From the NCBI GenBank assembly GCA_018064755.1, contig JAGHUP010000006.1, positions 1 through 64,000 of the forward strand: 64,000 nt of DNA. The letters run 5' to 3'. Position numbers and translations under genes: made by a program. The DNA comes from Candidatus Crickella equi. GTDB taxonomy: Bacteria > Bacillota > Clostridia > Peptostreptococcales > Anaerovoracaceae. Below the pieces are notes generated by a model, which was given only the letters and a program-made list of their open reading frames with translations, was not told where the DNA came from and searched no databases. This document shows positions 23,330-32,582 of this stretch, one piece after another (within the stretch, counting starts at the first letter, position 1; the number at the start of each line of letters is the position of its first letter).

Positions 23330-24292
23330 ATGAAAAGAATTGCAGTACTGACAAGCGGTGGAGATTCACCTGGAATGAATGCAGCAATTAGATCCGTTCT
23401 TCGTAGCGGAATTAACGCAGGAATGGAAGTCTATGGAATTTACCGTGGATTTGAAGGCCTGATTGAAAACGATATTAAGCGCCTGGAATGGCAGGACGCC
23501 GGAGATATTATTTATCGCGGCGGTACAATCCTTCAGACAGCAAGATGCGAAAGATTCCTTGATGATGAATGGGTTAAGCGCGCTGCAGATAACCTCAAGC
23601 ATAGAGGTATTGACAGCTGTGTTGTAATTGGAGGTGACGGAACTTTCAGAGGAGGAATGAGCCTGGCTAAGCATGGCATCAACGTCATTGGAATTCCTGC
23701 ATCAATTGATAATGATCTGGGCTATACAGATATTACAATTGGATTCAATACTGCAATTGATACAATCCTTGATCTTGTTACCAAGATCAGAGATACTTCA
23801 TCATCACACTCAAGAGCTACTATTATCGAGGTAATGGGAAGACACTGTGGAGACCTGGCAATCTACGCAGGAATCACAAGTGGCGCTGATGTAATCATGG
23901 TCCCTGAGAACGAAATGGACATCAAGGATGTTGTAGAAAGAGTAAGAGCTGGTAAGAACTCCGGCAAACTCCACACAGTTATTATCAAAGCAGAAGGCGT
24001 TGATATTCCGCTCAATGAGATGCAGCAGATTCTCGAATCACTTACAGGACAGGAAACTCGTTGCGTAGTTCCTGGTTATATCCAGAGAGGTGGTAGCCCT
24101 GTCGCACAGGATAGACTGATGGCAAGTCTTGCAGGTGCCAAAGCAGTCGAACTCATCAACAGCGGTGAGAGTGGCAATTGGGCAATCGGTTTTGCAGGCA
24201 GCGATGTATTTGCAATTGATCTCGAAGTTGCAGTTAACACTAAGAGAATTTTCAGAGACGATATCTACAATCTGGCAAACGTTCTCGGTTAA
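23330..24292 (+). CDS. pfkA: ATP-dependent 6-phosphofructokinase
   Basis: 320 aa with SD AAGGAG. GGDGT at 101-105 has Gly104, which marks an ATP- rather than PPi-dependent enzyme; catalytic D127 is in PASIDNDL. The usual motif is PGTIDND, so G124 is Ala and T125 is Ser here, conservative but unusual. MGRHCGDLA binds fructose 6-phosphate. A weak promoter ends in TACAAT (23289-23294). Convergent with the fbp operon, so opposing glycolytic and gluconeogenic enzymes share one terminator. Confidence 0.95.
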   Translation: MKRIAVLTSGGDSPGMNAAIRSVLRSGINAGMEVYGIYRGFEGLIENDIKRLEWQDAGDIIYRGGTILQTARCERFLDDEWVKRAADNLKHRGIDSCVVIGGDGTFRGGMSLAKHGINVIGIPASIDNDLGYTDITIGFNTAIDTILDLVTKIRDTSSSHSRATIIEVMGRHCGDLAIYAGITSGADVIMVPENEMDIKDVVERVRAGKNSGKLHTVIIKAEGVDIPLNEMQQILESLTGQETRCVVPGYIQRGGSPVAQDRLMASLAGAKAVELINSGESGNWAIGFAGSDVFAIDLEVAVNTKRIFRDDIYNLANVLG

Positions 24293-24313
24293 GCCGTCAT
24301 ATATAAGTAATAA

Positions 24314-24350
24314 AAAATGCAGAGGGTTAATCCCTCTGCATTTTGTTTTA
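24314..24350. terminator. bidirectional terminator between pfkA and the fbp operon
   Basis: 13-bp stem AAAATGCAGAGGG/CCCTCTGCATTTT with T-rich runs on both strands. Confidence 0.85.
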
Positions 24351-24440
24351 TTAAAGATGTCTATGGTTGTCCTTGATGAGAAGTATCATATACCAGAGAC
24401 ACACAGCTACCAATACAGCTCCTAATATTTTAACTACCAT
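24351..24440 (-). CDS. 29-residue single-helix membrane protein
   Basis: Too short for the track. Starts at ATG 24438-24440, one nt after the fbp stop, with AAAGGAG 7 nt upstream (inside the fbp end), and ends in TAA at the terminator. Protein: MVVKILGAVLVAVCLWYMIL then LIKDNHRHL, one membrane helix with a short charged tail. The strong ribosome site and tight coupling to fbp support a real gene; a role with fructose bisphosphatase or at the membrane is unknown. Confidence 0.6.
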   Translation of the reverse strand: MVVKILGAVLVAVCLWYMILLIKDNHRHL

Positions 24441-24441
24441 A

Positions 24442-26388
24442 TTAGTTCTCCTTTACACTACCCATCTTGAAGGCTTCGTAGAGATCGCTGAGATCTGCAA
24501 TCTGTCCACGCAGCTTATCACCGATGTCAGTATCCTTAATCTGCAGTCTGCTAGGAATTGTATCTACCAGATGCATAATAGGTCTGTGGAATACCTGCGT
24601 TCCGTCTTCTTTCAGTGGTTCATAAGGCTTGTGTTCAGCAAGATATAGGTGCTTGGATGTGAAGATTGCTGTATATCCAGCAATACCCGTTGTCTTCTGA
24701 TAAGCCTTGGAAATTCCACCATCGATAACGAAGAGTTTTCCATTACCCTTGATTGGGCTCTCGCCATCCTTCATCTTAACTGGCACATGTCCGTTTAAAA
24801 TGCGTCCAACCTGTGCATTCAGGCCAAAGTCCTCAAGAATGCGATTACAAGCCTCCTCTTCTTCTACGAGTTTATAATAAGGAACTGAATGTTCTTTGTG
24901 AGTTGTCTTATCCTCAATGAAGTATCTCTCGAAGGTTGTCATTTTATCTTTGCCGAAAAGTGGAGAATCTTCCGACAACCAGAGATACCACATAATAGAA
25001 GCTGCCTCTGCACGGGTCTGTCCTTGGCGAGGATTATAACGAGCCTCTCTTACCAGTTCGTCCAGTTTCTGCATGTATGTAGCGCCCGAATAACGGCCGC
25101 CATCAATTTCAACAGTCTTAAAGCTGCCGTCTTCATTCATTGGAATTGATCCATGATAGAAAAGATTGCCATTGTTAACCTTGAACATTGCTCCATGTGA
25201 GAACATATACTCAATATGCCTCTGTAGCTTGCTACCATTGATAATACTAGCTTCAAGAGCTACCATTACCTCTTCTTCGTCCTCAGTCAACTGATATGGA
25301 TTGGCAGGATCAATAGTTGGGAAATTACAATCTCTAAGAGGCCATACCTTACCCTCAATCTCAACTGTTTTATTCTCAAAATCGATCTTCTCTAAGAGAT
25401 TCCTTTTCTCTAGATGGTACTCAGGATGAGCTATAATCTCTTGTCCTTCGCACTTGAACTGGATGATGGCAATCATCTTGTGCATCTTGGCCGCGAGTTC
25501 AGCCGGGATAGGATCGTAAGCGTTCTTCTCTAGCTGGTTAGGCTGGAAGTATTCGCAAGGATCATCTCCGTAAATCTTCTCTGCCAGAGACGCAAGCGGT
25601 CTTAAATTGAATCCGTATCCAACCTCGAGCATATCGAAGTTGTTATAGCGGACATTGATTCTGATCATTGTTGCAATGCAGGATCTATTACCGCAAGCAG
25701 CGCCCATCCAGAGAATGTCGTGATTGCCCCACTGAATATCAATGCCCCTATTGGCCATAAGATAATCCATTACTTCATCGGATTTAGGTCCTCTGTCGAA
25801 GATATCTCCGATGACATGAAGTCTATCTACTGTCATATTGGCAATTACTTCAGTCAAATCGATGATGAAACCTTCACAAGCATCGTACTCTATCATTGTA
25901 TCGATGATTTCATCATAGTAGTTCTGACGGTCAGCAACATCATCTGCGAAGAGCAGCTCGTCCATAATATAGGAAGACTTTGTAGGCATACGTTTCTTAA
26001 CCTTGGATCTTGTATATTTACCAGATACCAGACGGCAGATTACAATCAGTCTTCTAATTGCGGTTCTGCACCAGTCATCAAAATCGTCTTCGCTTTTCTT
26101 ACGTCTAGCAATTTCAGCCTGAGGGTTATAAATAAGGGATGCAAGATCATCGCATTCCTTTTCAGTCAGTACTTTGCCATAAGCCTCATCTACCCTCATG
26201 CGCAACATACCTGAGCCGCTACGAACAAAATGTCTGAACGCATCAAACTCACCATGAATATCACTCAGGAAGAACTCTGTCGCCTTAGGCAATGCCAAGA
26301 TAGCTTTAAGGTTCATAATCTCAGTTCTAACCGCGCTTCTATTAGGGTATTTTTCAGCCAGCAAATTCAGGTACTGTAAATCTGACAT
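24442..26388 (-). CDS. fbp: fructose-1,6-bisphosphatase, class III
   Basis: 648 aa, the normal size for Firmicute class III FBPase. Metallophosphatase motifs are FFLSDIHGEFDAF (about 40), VIGDIFDRGP (about 195) and GNHD (about 220), with a second domain to the C-terminus. It hydrolyses fructose 1,6-bisphosphate in gluconeogenesis, the reverse of pfkA next door, which suits growth on amino acids. Its ATG overlaps the murA stop by one base (TAATG). Confidence 0.95.
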   Translation of the reverse strand: MSDLQYLNLLAEKYPNRSAVRTEIMNLKAILALPKATEFFLSDIHGEFDAFRHFVRSGSGMLRMRVDEAYGKVLTEKECDDLASLIYNPQAEIARRKKSEDDFDDWCRTAIRRLIVICRLVSGKYTRSKVKKRMPTKSSYIMDELLFADDVADRQNYYDEIIDTMIEYDACEGFIIDLTEVIANMTVDRLHVIGDIFDRGPKSDEVMDYLMANRGIDIQWGNHDILWMGAACGNRSCIATMIRINVRYNNFDMLEVGYGFNLRPLASLAEKIYGDDPCEYFQPNQLEKNAYDPIPAELAAKMHKMIAIIQFKCEGQEIIAHPEYHLEKRNLLEKIDFENKTVEIEGKVWPLRDCNFPTIDPANPYQLTEDEEEVMVALEASIINGSKLQRHIEYMFSHGAMFKVNNGNLFYHGSIPMNEDGSFKTVEIDGGRYSGATYMQKLDELVREARYNPRQGQTRAEAASIMWYLWLSEDSPLFGKDKMTTFERYFIEDKTTHKEHSVPYYKLVEEEEACNRILEDFGLNAQVGRILNGHVPVKMKDGESPIKGNGKLFVIDGGISKAYQKTTGIAGYTAIFTSKHLYLAEHKPYEPLKEDGTQVFHRPIMHLVDTIPSRLQIKDTDIGDKLRGQIADLSDLYEAFKMGSVKEN

Positions 26389-27662
26389 TAGTAATCTCCT
26401 TCAATCTTCATAATATCAGCACCGATGCCTTTGAACTTTGCAACAAAGTCCTCATAGCCTCTCTCGATGTGATGTATTTCACTGATTTCTGTAGTTCCTG
26501 TCGCAGCAAGGCCTGCCAGCACCATAGCCGCACCGGCACGCAGGTCGGTAGCACGGACTTTGGCACCATGAAGCTGCTTGCCTCCAGGAATAACAGCCTC
26601 TCTGCTGTTCTCTGTTGTAATGTCAGCGCCCATTCTGTTCAGCTCGACAACATGCATGAATCGGTTCTCGAATACTGTCTCGCGAACCGTACTCTTGCCC
26701 TTAACAGTTGTCAGGAAAGCCATGAATGGTGACTGAATATCTGTAGGAAATCCTGGGTAAGGCAGAGTCTTGATATCTGTTGATACCAGCTCACCCTGGG
26801 TTGCATCTACAAGGATTCCGTTGTCTGTAATCTCAACTTCAACGCCACACTCCTTGAGCTTGGCAATGATAGGTCTAACATGACCCGGAAGAGCGTTCTT
26901 AACCAGCACTTTGCCTCTTGTAATGGCTGCTGCCAACATAAATGTTCCAGTCTCAATACGGTCAGGAATTACTTCGTGAATACAGCCAGACAGCTTCTCC
27001 ACGCCTTCAATTCTTACCATATCTGTTCCCGCATACTTAATCTTGGCGCCCATTTTGTTCAACAGGTTAGCAAGATCAATAATTTCCGGTTCCTTAGCTG
27101 CGTTCTCGATGATAGTTGTTCCCTTAGCCAGAGTTGCTGCCATAAGGATGTTCTCAGTTGCTCCTACGCTAGGGAAATCGAGGTAGATTGCATCACCTGT
27201 GAGTCCATCCGGGCCAGCGGTAATCTCAACTCTATCTTCGAATTCTTCAACAATGGCACCGAGCGCCTTAAATCCCTTTAAGTGCAGGTCAATAGGTCTC
27301 TTGCCGATAGTGCATCCACCTGGCATAGGCATTACTACCTTGCCACTTCTTGCCAGCATAGGTCCCATTGTGAAAATGGATGCTCTCATCTCCTGAACCA
27401 TCTCAGGGTCGCCCTCAACACTAGCAATCTCACTGGTAGTTACTTTGAGGCATCCAGCTACTGAATCATCAACAGTTGCTCCATAGTGAGTCAGCATATT
27501 CTTCATAACATTAACATCAGCAAGATCAGGGACTCCCTCAATTGTGCAAGTCTGATCTGTCATTAATGTTGCTGCCATCAGCGGAAGAACTGCATTCTTA
27601 GCACCGCTGATTGATACTTCACCGTGAAGTGGTCCGTTATTGTTTACCAGAATTTTAGCCAT
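26388..27662 (-). CDS. murA: UDP-N-acetylglucosamine 1-carboxyvinyltransferase
   Basis: 424 aa. Catalytic Cys117 in PGGCTIGKRP (the fosfomycin target), and the substrate-binding GAKNAVLPLMA near residue 20. It transfers enolpyruvate from PEP to UDP-GlcNAc, the first committed step of peptidoglycan synthesis. Translationally coupled to fbp downstream; 26 bp after an unrecognised membrane protein gene. Confidence 0.96.
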   Translation of the reverse strand: MAKILVNNNGPLHGEVSISGAKNAVLPLMAATLMTDQTCTIEGVPDLADVNVMKNMLTHYGATVDDSVAGCLKVTTSEIASVEGDPEMVQEMRASIFTMGPMLARSGKVVMPMPGGCTIGKRPIDLHLKGFKALGAIVEEFEDRVEITAGPDGLTGDAIYLDFPSVGATENILMAATLAKGTTIIENAAKEPEIIDLANLLNKMGAKIKYAGTDMVRIEGVEKLSGCIHEVIPDRIETGTFMLAAAITRGKVLVKNALPGHVRPIIAKLKECGVEVEITDNGILVDATQGELVSTDIKTLPYPGFPTDIQSPFMAFLTTVKGKSTVRETVFENRFMHVVELNRMGADITTENSREAVIPGGKQLHGAKVRATDLRAGAAMVLAGLAATGTTEISEIHHIERGYEDFVAKFKGIGADIMKIEGDY

Positions 27663-27688
27663 TAAACGTTCTCCAAACTAATATCTTT

Positions 27689-28165
27689 CTATTTATTTCT
27701 GAGCTTTCTAGCCATTTTGCTGGCTTTTCTGCTCTGCTTTGCTTCTTTTCTTGCTGCCTTTCTCAGTGCGGCAACTTCCTTCTTAGTCTTCTTGATTTCC
27801 TTCTTGGTCTTTCTCTTCTCAATCTTGTCCAGAACAGCTCCAACCTTGCCCTGTCCGAGCGGAGTGAACTTGCGAACAATCTGATTATAGTTAACAACAG
27901 CCAAAACAGCAGCTACGATGCAGATAGCTTTGTTAACGGTCGTAGCGTTTTCGACTAATGCATCAGCTGTATCCTGTACTGTAGCTTTGCATTCAGCAAC
28001 AGCATTGGTGCTGAAATCTACAAGATTCTGAGTGTGGCCAAGTGTAACCTTGAGATTCTTTAGGAATCCTAATGCTCCAATTGCAAGTCTGGCAAGAACT
28101 ACGAGGAATACCACCAGTTCTGCAATGAGGCAGATAACTAGAATCTGATTAATTGATAATGCCAT
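27689..28165 (-). CDS. membrane-anchored Lys-rich protein, function unknown
   Basis: 158 aa. N-terminal membrane helix (residues 7-30), an amphipathic middle with a second hydrophobic stretch (about 78-92), then a very basic tail (KKEIKKTKKEVAALRKAARKEA) likely to be a coiled coil. It resembles DUF948-like proteins in layout. Forms a pair with the next gene upstream (12 bp apart), which also has one helix plus a coiled region. Confidence 0.75.
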   Translation of the reverse strand: MALSINQILVICLIAELVVFLVVLARLAIGALGFLKNLKVTLGHTQNLVDFSTNAVAECKATVQDTADALVENATTVNKAICIVAAVLAVVNYNQIVRKFTPLGQGKVGAVLDKIEKRKTKKEIKKTKKEVAALRKAARKEAKQSRKASKMARKLRNK

Positions 28166-28177
28166 ATTCTTACCTCT

Positions 28178-28456
28178 CTACTTGCTTAGTTTCTTTTCGA
28201 TAACTTTCTTGGCAATGCCAACACCTGTGTCGACGTAGCCCTTAACCATTTCCTTCTTCTCATTAACACTTGAAGTAGCATGGCTAATCTTGCCCTTTGC
28301 CAGATCGATTGCAGAATTTCCGCCTTCAAGCATAGTATTAGCCATCTTAACTGTAGCGTTCAGACGTGCAATCAGAACGATTAGGAAGATAACCAGAACA
28401 ATCAGCGCAATGAGCAGAACTGAGATTAGTACAGCCTTGAGATTCATTGTAAGCAT
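28178..28456 (-). CDS. small membrane protein, DUF948-like
   Basis: 92 aa, ATG with GGAG 8 nt upstream. One long membrane helix (8-32) followed by an amphipathic helical tail (LNATVKMANTMLEGG...). Same layout as its downstream neighbour; likely partners. No function assignable. Confidence 0.75.
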   Translation of the reverse strand: MLTMNLKAVLISVLLIALIVLVIFLIVLIARLNATVKMANTMLEGGNSAIDLAKGKISHATSSVNEKKEMVKGYVDTGVGIAKKVIEKKLSK

Positions 28457-28477
28457 AGCGTTTTCTCCTTTTTAACT

Positions 28478-29221
28478 TTATCTTTCATATAACGTATTAA
28501 TAACTTGTGTATAGTTGCCATCGGCTGTGTGAACAGCTATCTCAGGCAGTAGTTTGAGTTCCCTTCCGGCGCCCTTGATGCCATGAATGAGAACGATATT
28601 AGCAGCTTCTCCTGCTCTTGGAACAACCATCTGCATTTCTTTAGGTTCGATACCATTAGTTCTAAGAGCCTCGAATATGTCTACTAGCCTATCCGGTCTA
28701 TGAACCAGCCAGCAATCGCCACCCTTATCCAAGAGTTGTGACATAGCCACAGTCCAATCATTTATGTTTGCTGTAGTTTCATGTCTAGCGACATACTTGT
28801 CATCCAGCATGCAGGGTACTGCTGCAGACTGCTTAAAATATGGTGGATTGCTGACAACAGCATCGAACTTACCGTCAGGTAATTCAGCACCATATACCGC
28901 AAGATTCTTAATATCTATCTGAGAGAATCTAATTCTATCAGTCATGCCATTAAGTTCTGCGGCACGGCTCGCCCTATCTATAGCATTTTCTCTCTTCTCG
29001 TAGCCAACGACCATCGCATCTGGAACTTTGTGGCACACAATGAATCCAACAATACCGCTGCCGCTACCAAGATCAGCGACTTTAGCACCAACCTTCATGC
29101 CTCTAGCACCAGTCTCGCCAGCCGCAAACGCCGCCAGCAGCACAGAATCAACACCATATCCCAGGCCTTCATTCTGTATTACCTTAATATTCCCAAATCC
29201 AGTGTTATCAATTCTTTCCAC
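28478..29221 (-). CDS. trmN6: tRNA1(Val) (adenine-N6)-methyltransferase family protein
   Basis: 247 aa, GTG start overlapping the ricT stop (TAGTG). SAM-binding VADLGSGSGIVG (about 48-59) and catalytic NPPY in VVSNPPYFK are those of TrmN6/YfiC N6-adenine methyltransferases that modify A37 of a tRNA. In Firmicutes it is usually found, as here, in the holB-ricT cluster. Confidence 0.9.
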   Translation of the reverse strand: MERIDNTGFGNIKVIQNEGLGYGVDSVLLAAFAAGETGARGMKVGAKVADLGSGSGIVGFIVCHKVPDAMVVGYEKRENAIDRASRAAELNGMTDRIRFSQIDIKNLAVYGAELPDGKFDAVVSNPPYFKQSAAVPCMLDDKYVARHETTANINDWTVAMSQLLDKGGDCWLVHRPDRLVDIFEALRTNGIEPKEMQMVVPRAGEAANIVLIHGIKGAGRELKLLPEIAVHTADGNYTQVINTLYER

Positions 29222-30135
29222 TAGAATTCTCTCATCAACTTCTCAAGCTCTCTGATTTCATCAGCATCAAGTTCTTCACTCTTATCCTGCTGCTGACCTT
29301 TCTTGCCCTTACGCTTGATTTCTTCCTTAGTATATGACTTGATTTCCTGTGAGAAGATTTCCTCACCAGTGTCAGTATCAATATCGATACCACGGCAATT
29401 AATCAGGCCATTGAAGTAGTCAACGTTAACAACCTTGGCAAGTCCGTCCGGAGTCTCAACTCTTTCGTTGTCGTTAGGCATGCCCTTTCGCAGTTCTTTG
29501 TAAGTCTTATCCTCAAAGTTCAGACAACACATCAATCTTCCACATGTTCCTGAGATCTTAGTCGGATTGAGTGAAAGATTCTGCTGCTTGGCCATCTTAA
29601 TGGAAACAGGCTGGAAATCATGCAGCCACTTGCTACAGCACAGCGGTCTTCCACAGATACCAATACCTCCGAGCATTTTGGCTTCATCTCTAACACCAAT
29701 CTGACGGAGCTCAATTCTATTCTTAAAGTAACCAGCCAGGTCCTTGGCCAGCTCTCTGAAATCAACTCTTCCATCTGCCGAGAAATAGAAAACAATCTTG
29801 CTGCCATCAATCATGAACTCAACATCGATTAATTTCATATCCAATTCATGTTTGGCAATCTTCTCAGCACATACCTTGAGCGCATCATCACGCTTTGCAA
29901 GGTTTTCTTCATAAGTGCGCAGGTCATCCTCTGTCGCTTTTCTCTCGACAGGCTTCAGTGCCGCAACGAGTTCCTCTTCATCAATCATTGAATTGGCAAT
30001 GAGAATATGACCCAGCTCCAGGCCTCTTGCAGTTTCAACGATAACCATATCGCCCTGCTCGAACTTCTGGCCAACTGGATCGAAATAATAAGTCTTACCC
30101 GACTTCATGAATCCTACGCCAACAATTTCTACCAT
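29221..30135 (-). CDS. ricT: PSP1-domain protein RicT (YaaT)
   Basis: 304 aa, ATG after AGGAGG. Cysteines in CGRPLCCSKW and CGRLMCCLNFE bind the [4Fe-4S] clusters of the Ric complex known from Bacillus, which helps RNase Y mature mRNAs and affects sporulation and competence. C-terminal 45 residues are charged (KRKGKKGQQQDKSEE). In the classical holB-ricT-trmN6 order. Partners RicA and RicF are not in the window. Confidence 0.93.
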   Translation of the reverse strand: MVEIVGVGFMKSGKTYYFDPVGQKFEQGDMVIVETARGLELGHILIANSMIDEEELVAALKPVERKATEDDLRTYEENLAKRDDALKVCAEKIAKHELDMKLIDVEFMIDGSKIVFYFSADGRVDFRELAKDLAGYFKNRIELRQIGVRDEAKMLGGIGICGRPLCCSKWLHDFQPVSIKMAKQQNLSLNPTKISGTCGRLMCCLNFEDKTYKELRKGMPNDNERVETPDGLAKVVNVDYFNGLINCRGIDIDTDTGEEIFSQEIKSYTKEEIKRKGKKGQQQDKSEELDADEIRELEKLMREF

Positions 30136-30144
30136 CTATACCTC

Positions 30145-30903
30145 CTAAGCAAGCTCTAGGAATAATCTCCTCAGGGCTTTGCCATATTGCATTCCTCTGT
30201 AAATATCCATGCGTGCAGTCTCTATCATATCAATAGCACGCACGTTGGATGCGTCCTCCAGCATCCTATCTCTATACTTGTCTTCCAGAATTCCAAGCAG
30301 CGCAACCGCTTCCTCGGTGGATTTAATCTTCTTGTCGACAGCACTCCTCCACTCGTAGAACTTTCCTTGGCCAAAACTTTCCGCAAGCTCGTTAATGTTC
30401 TCGCTTGCTGCAAGTTCCTCCTCGTCCAAGGTTTCCAGTCCTGTGAAGTCGCTAATCCTTACGACGTTACATCTCGATCTGACCGTACGCAACAGATTAT
30501 CCCTGTTAGCTGTTGCCAGAATGATTACTGCACCCTCCTCAGGCTCTTCAAGAGTCTTCAGGAGCTTGTTCTGAATCGACTCGCTCAGCAAATCTGCTTC
30601 ATCAATAACACCGATAATATGTCTGCCATATGAGCCCATTCCCAGACGTTCTATCATTGCTGCTGCATCTTCTACCTTGTAAGCAGTCTTGCCACTCTTC
30701 TCCATATGGATAACGTCCATGCTGGTTCCGGCATCTATCTGTCTACAAGAAGGACAGCAGTTGCAAGGTCTTAAATCAATATCCTCGCATTCACAATTAA
30801 GTCCCTTGATGAAGTCTGCTAACCAGTGATTTCTTGCCTCACCGGCCCTACCCTCAACGATGAATGCGTGTGCAGAGCTCGTCAAGATATCCGTAAATCT
30901 CAT
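30145..30903 (-). CDS. holB: DNA polymerase III subunit delta'
   Basis: 252 aa, somewhat short for the family. Zinc-binding cysteines CNCCPSC and sensor-type IDEADLL and LLKTLEEPEEG are seen; Walker A is degenerate (EGRAGEARNH), as usual for delta'. Part of the clamp loader. Starts inside tmk (50-bp overlap) with GGAG before the ATG, so translation is coupled. Confidence 0.88.
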   Translation of the reverse strand: MRFTDILTSSAHAFIVEGRAGEARNHWLADFIKGLNCECEDIDLRPCNCCPSCRQIDAGTSMDVIHMEKSGKTAYKVEDAAAMIERLGMGSYGRHIIGVIDEADLLSESIQNKLLKTLEEPEEGAVIILATANRDNLLRTVRSRCNVVRISDFTGLETLDEEELAASENINELAESFGQGKFYEWRSAVDKKIKSTEEAVALLGILEDKYRDRMLEDASNVRAIDMIETARMDIYRGMQYGKALRRLFLELA

Positions 30904-31492
30904 CCTTCATCTCCTCAATTGTTCTTGTAGCGTCAATTCTCTTAACCCTATCAGGTTCTGCTTCGCAGAGAGATCTATATCCGTCATATACTCTGTAGTG
31001 GAAATCCATCTTCTCTCGCTCAAGCCTATCTAGAGTCGAATCTTCACGTGTTCCGATTCTCTCTCTACCTGCCTCAGGATTGATATCCATCCAGAAAGTA
31101 ATATCTGGCATCAGTCCATCAACAGCATAAGAATTAACTATCTTAACCATATCTCCGAGCTCTCTACCATAAGTTTGATAAGCAATACTCGAATCTACAA
31201 ATCTATCGCATATTACTACCTCGCCTCTCTCTAAGGCAGGTCTGATGAATTCTCTAACAATCTGCGCTCTTGCAGCTGCATAGATCATCATCTCAGTAAC
31301 GCTCTCCATTCCACTGTTCTCAGGGTCGAGCAGGATCTCGCGCAGTTTCTCTCCAATTGAAGTTCCGCCAGGTTCGCGTGTGCGAACGCAGCTATATCCA
31401 CGCTCATTGAAATACTTTTCAATGTTATTCATCTGTGTCGACTTTCCGGCACCGTCTCCGCCTTCAAGTGAAATGAAAATTCCTTTAGTCAT
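30854..31492 (-). CDS. tmk: thymidylate kinase
   Basis: 212 aa. P-loop EGGDGAGKST (10-19), DR(F/Y) motif in CDRFVDSSIAYQ, and a LID region GREDST-like (GTREDSTLDR). Phosphorylates dTMP to dTDP. There is no ribosome site; the ATG lies 2 nt after the stop of the preceding 52-codon gene, so coupling to that gene probably drives translation. Confidence 0.95.
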   Translation of the reverse strand: MTKGIFISLEGGDGAGKSTQMNNIEKYFNERGYSCVRTREPGGTSIGEKLREILLDPENSGMESVTEMMIYAAARAQIVREFIRPALERGEVVICDRFVDSSIAYQTYGRELGDMVKIVNSYAVDGLMPDITFWMDINPEAGRERIGTREDSTLDRLEREKMDFHYRVYDGYRSLCEAEPDRVKRIDATRTIEEMKDEIYGYLDELCTRIHR

Positions 31493-31494
31493 AA

Positions 31495-31653
31495 TTACAT
31501 AAATGGACGATAATCGTCACGATTCATCTCTTGGCGTTTTTCTTCTCTGTTCAGCTTAACTGAATAATTTCTGGACTGATAGAAGAAGAAAGCGGCCGCA
31601 CCAATAACAGGCGCCGATAGCAATATTATCAGTAAGAGTTTAAATAGAATCAT
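31495..31653 (-). CDS. 52-residue membrane protein
   Basis: Below the track cut-off. ATG 31651-31653, stop TAA 31495-31497, fitting exactly between the nucleotidyltransferase stop (3 nt away) and the tmk ATG (2 nt away). One membrane helix (FKLLLIILLSAPVIGAAAFF) and a charged tail (EEKRQEMNRDDYRPFM). Ribosome site is weak (GGGGAT). The tight fit supports a real gene that also feeds ribosomes to tmk. Function unknown. Confidence 0.7.
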   Translation of the reverse strand: MILFKLLLIILLSAPVIGAAAFFFYQSRNYSVKLNREEKRQEMNRDDYRPFM

Positions 31654-31656
31654 GAA

Positions 31657-32565
31657 TTATCCCCACAGGTTCATTGGATATACGCCAGTTGATTTAAGTT
31701 CAGCGAACTTCTTAACAACTTCCGGCTTGTCTTCCTTATATGTAACTCCGAACCACTTGTCCGAAGAAGTCAGAATCTCGTATGAACAAGTTCCTTCTGC
31801 AATCTGTTTGTTAATAGGGCTCTGAATGTAATACTCGCCCTTCATTGGATTGGTCTCAAGGATAACAGGTAATGATGCCTTGAACCCTGTCTCCAGAACC
31901 TTCATATACTCAGCCGAGAATCCCCAGAGATTCATCGACACTGGTGCGTCCATAGGAATCTCGATTTTGCTACCATCAGCCAAAGTGTCAGTCACTCTAC
32001 CATCCGGCTCCTGAGCAACCTTGAGGTGTTCGACAATATCTACCATCTTACCGTCCTCAGCCTTGCAAATGCCGCGAGAAACGGTTCCGTTCTCGGACAG
32101 GGTCTTGGAAATCTCGAATCCTACCATGCAGTTATGTGCTGAATCAGCCTTGGTTGTAAGGAACTCATAAATTTTCTTGAATCCCTCCTTGCCATAGTAG
32201 TCGTCAGCATTAATTACTGCAAATGGGGCATCGATGATGTTTCTTGCTGAAAGTACCGCCTGTCCAGTTCCGAAAGGCTTAGTTCTTCCTTCTGGAACGC
32301 TGAATCCTTCAGGCAGGTCATTCAGTTCCTGGAAAGCATAGTAAGTTGTGTATTTCTTACCAGCGCCATTTTCAATATGTTCTTTGAACACCTCTTCGAA
32401 GTCATGTTTGATGATAAAGCAAACTCTTCTAAAGCCTGCTTCGTAGGCATCGAAAAGGCTGAAATCCATAATGATGTCGCCTTGTTCAGTTATCTTGTCC
32501 AGCTGCTTGTTGCCACCATAACGGCTTCCCATACCCGCAGCCATAATTACCAGAATAGGTTCCAT
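31657..32565 (-). CDS. sugar-phosphate nucleotidyltransferase family protein
   Basis: 302 aa. N-terminal NTP-binding loop MAAGMGSRYGGNKQLD, plus VINADDYYG as the metal-binding acidic motif and a downstream WGF and EYY(I)QSPIN region. It belongs to the GT-A nucleotidyltransferase fold; the sugar is not identifiable. Related proteins next to glycan genes make NDP-sugars. Third gene after gltX, 17 bp apart. Confidence 0.8.
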   Translation of the reverse strand: MEPILVIMAAGMGSRYGGNKQLDKITEQGDIIMDFSLFDAYEAGFRRVCFIIKHDFEEVFKEHIENGAGKKYTTYYAFQELNDLPEGFSVPEGRTKPFGTGQAVLSARNIIDAPFAVINADDYYGKEGFKKIYEFLTTKADSAHNCMVGFEISKTLSENGTVSRGICKAEDGKMVDIVEHLKVAQEPDGRVTDTLADGSKIEIPMDAPVSMNLWGFSAEYMKVLETGFKASLPVILETNPMKGEYYIQSPINKQIAEGTCSYEILTSSDKWFGVTYKEDKPEVVKKFAELKSTGVYPMNLWG

Positions 32566-32582
32566 AATCTCTCCTATATCAC

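Noticed and set aside
30145-30903. holB as a pseudogene because Walker A is missing
   Set aside because: Loss of Walker A is normal for delta' subunits; the zinc cysteines and other motifs are intact.
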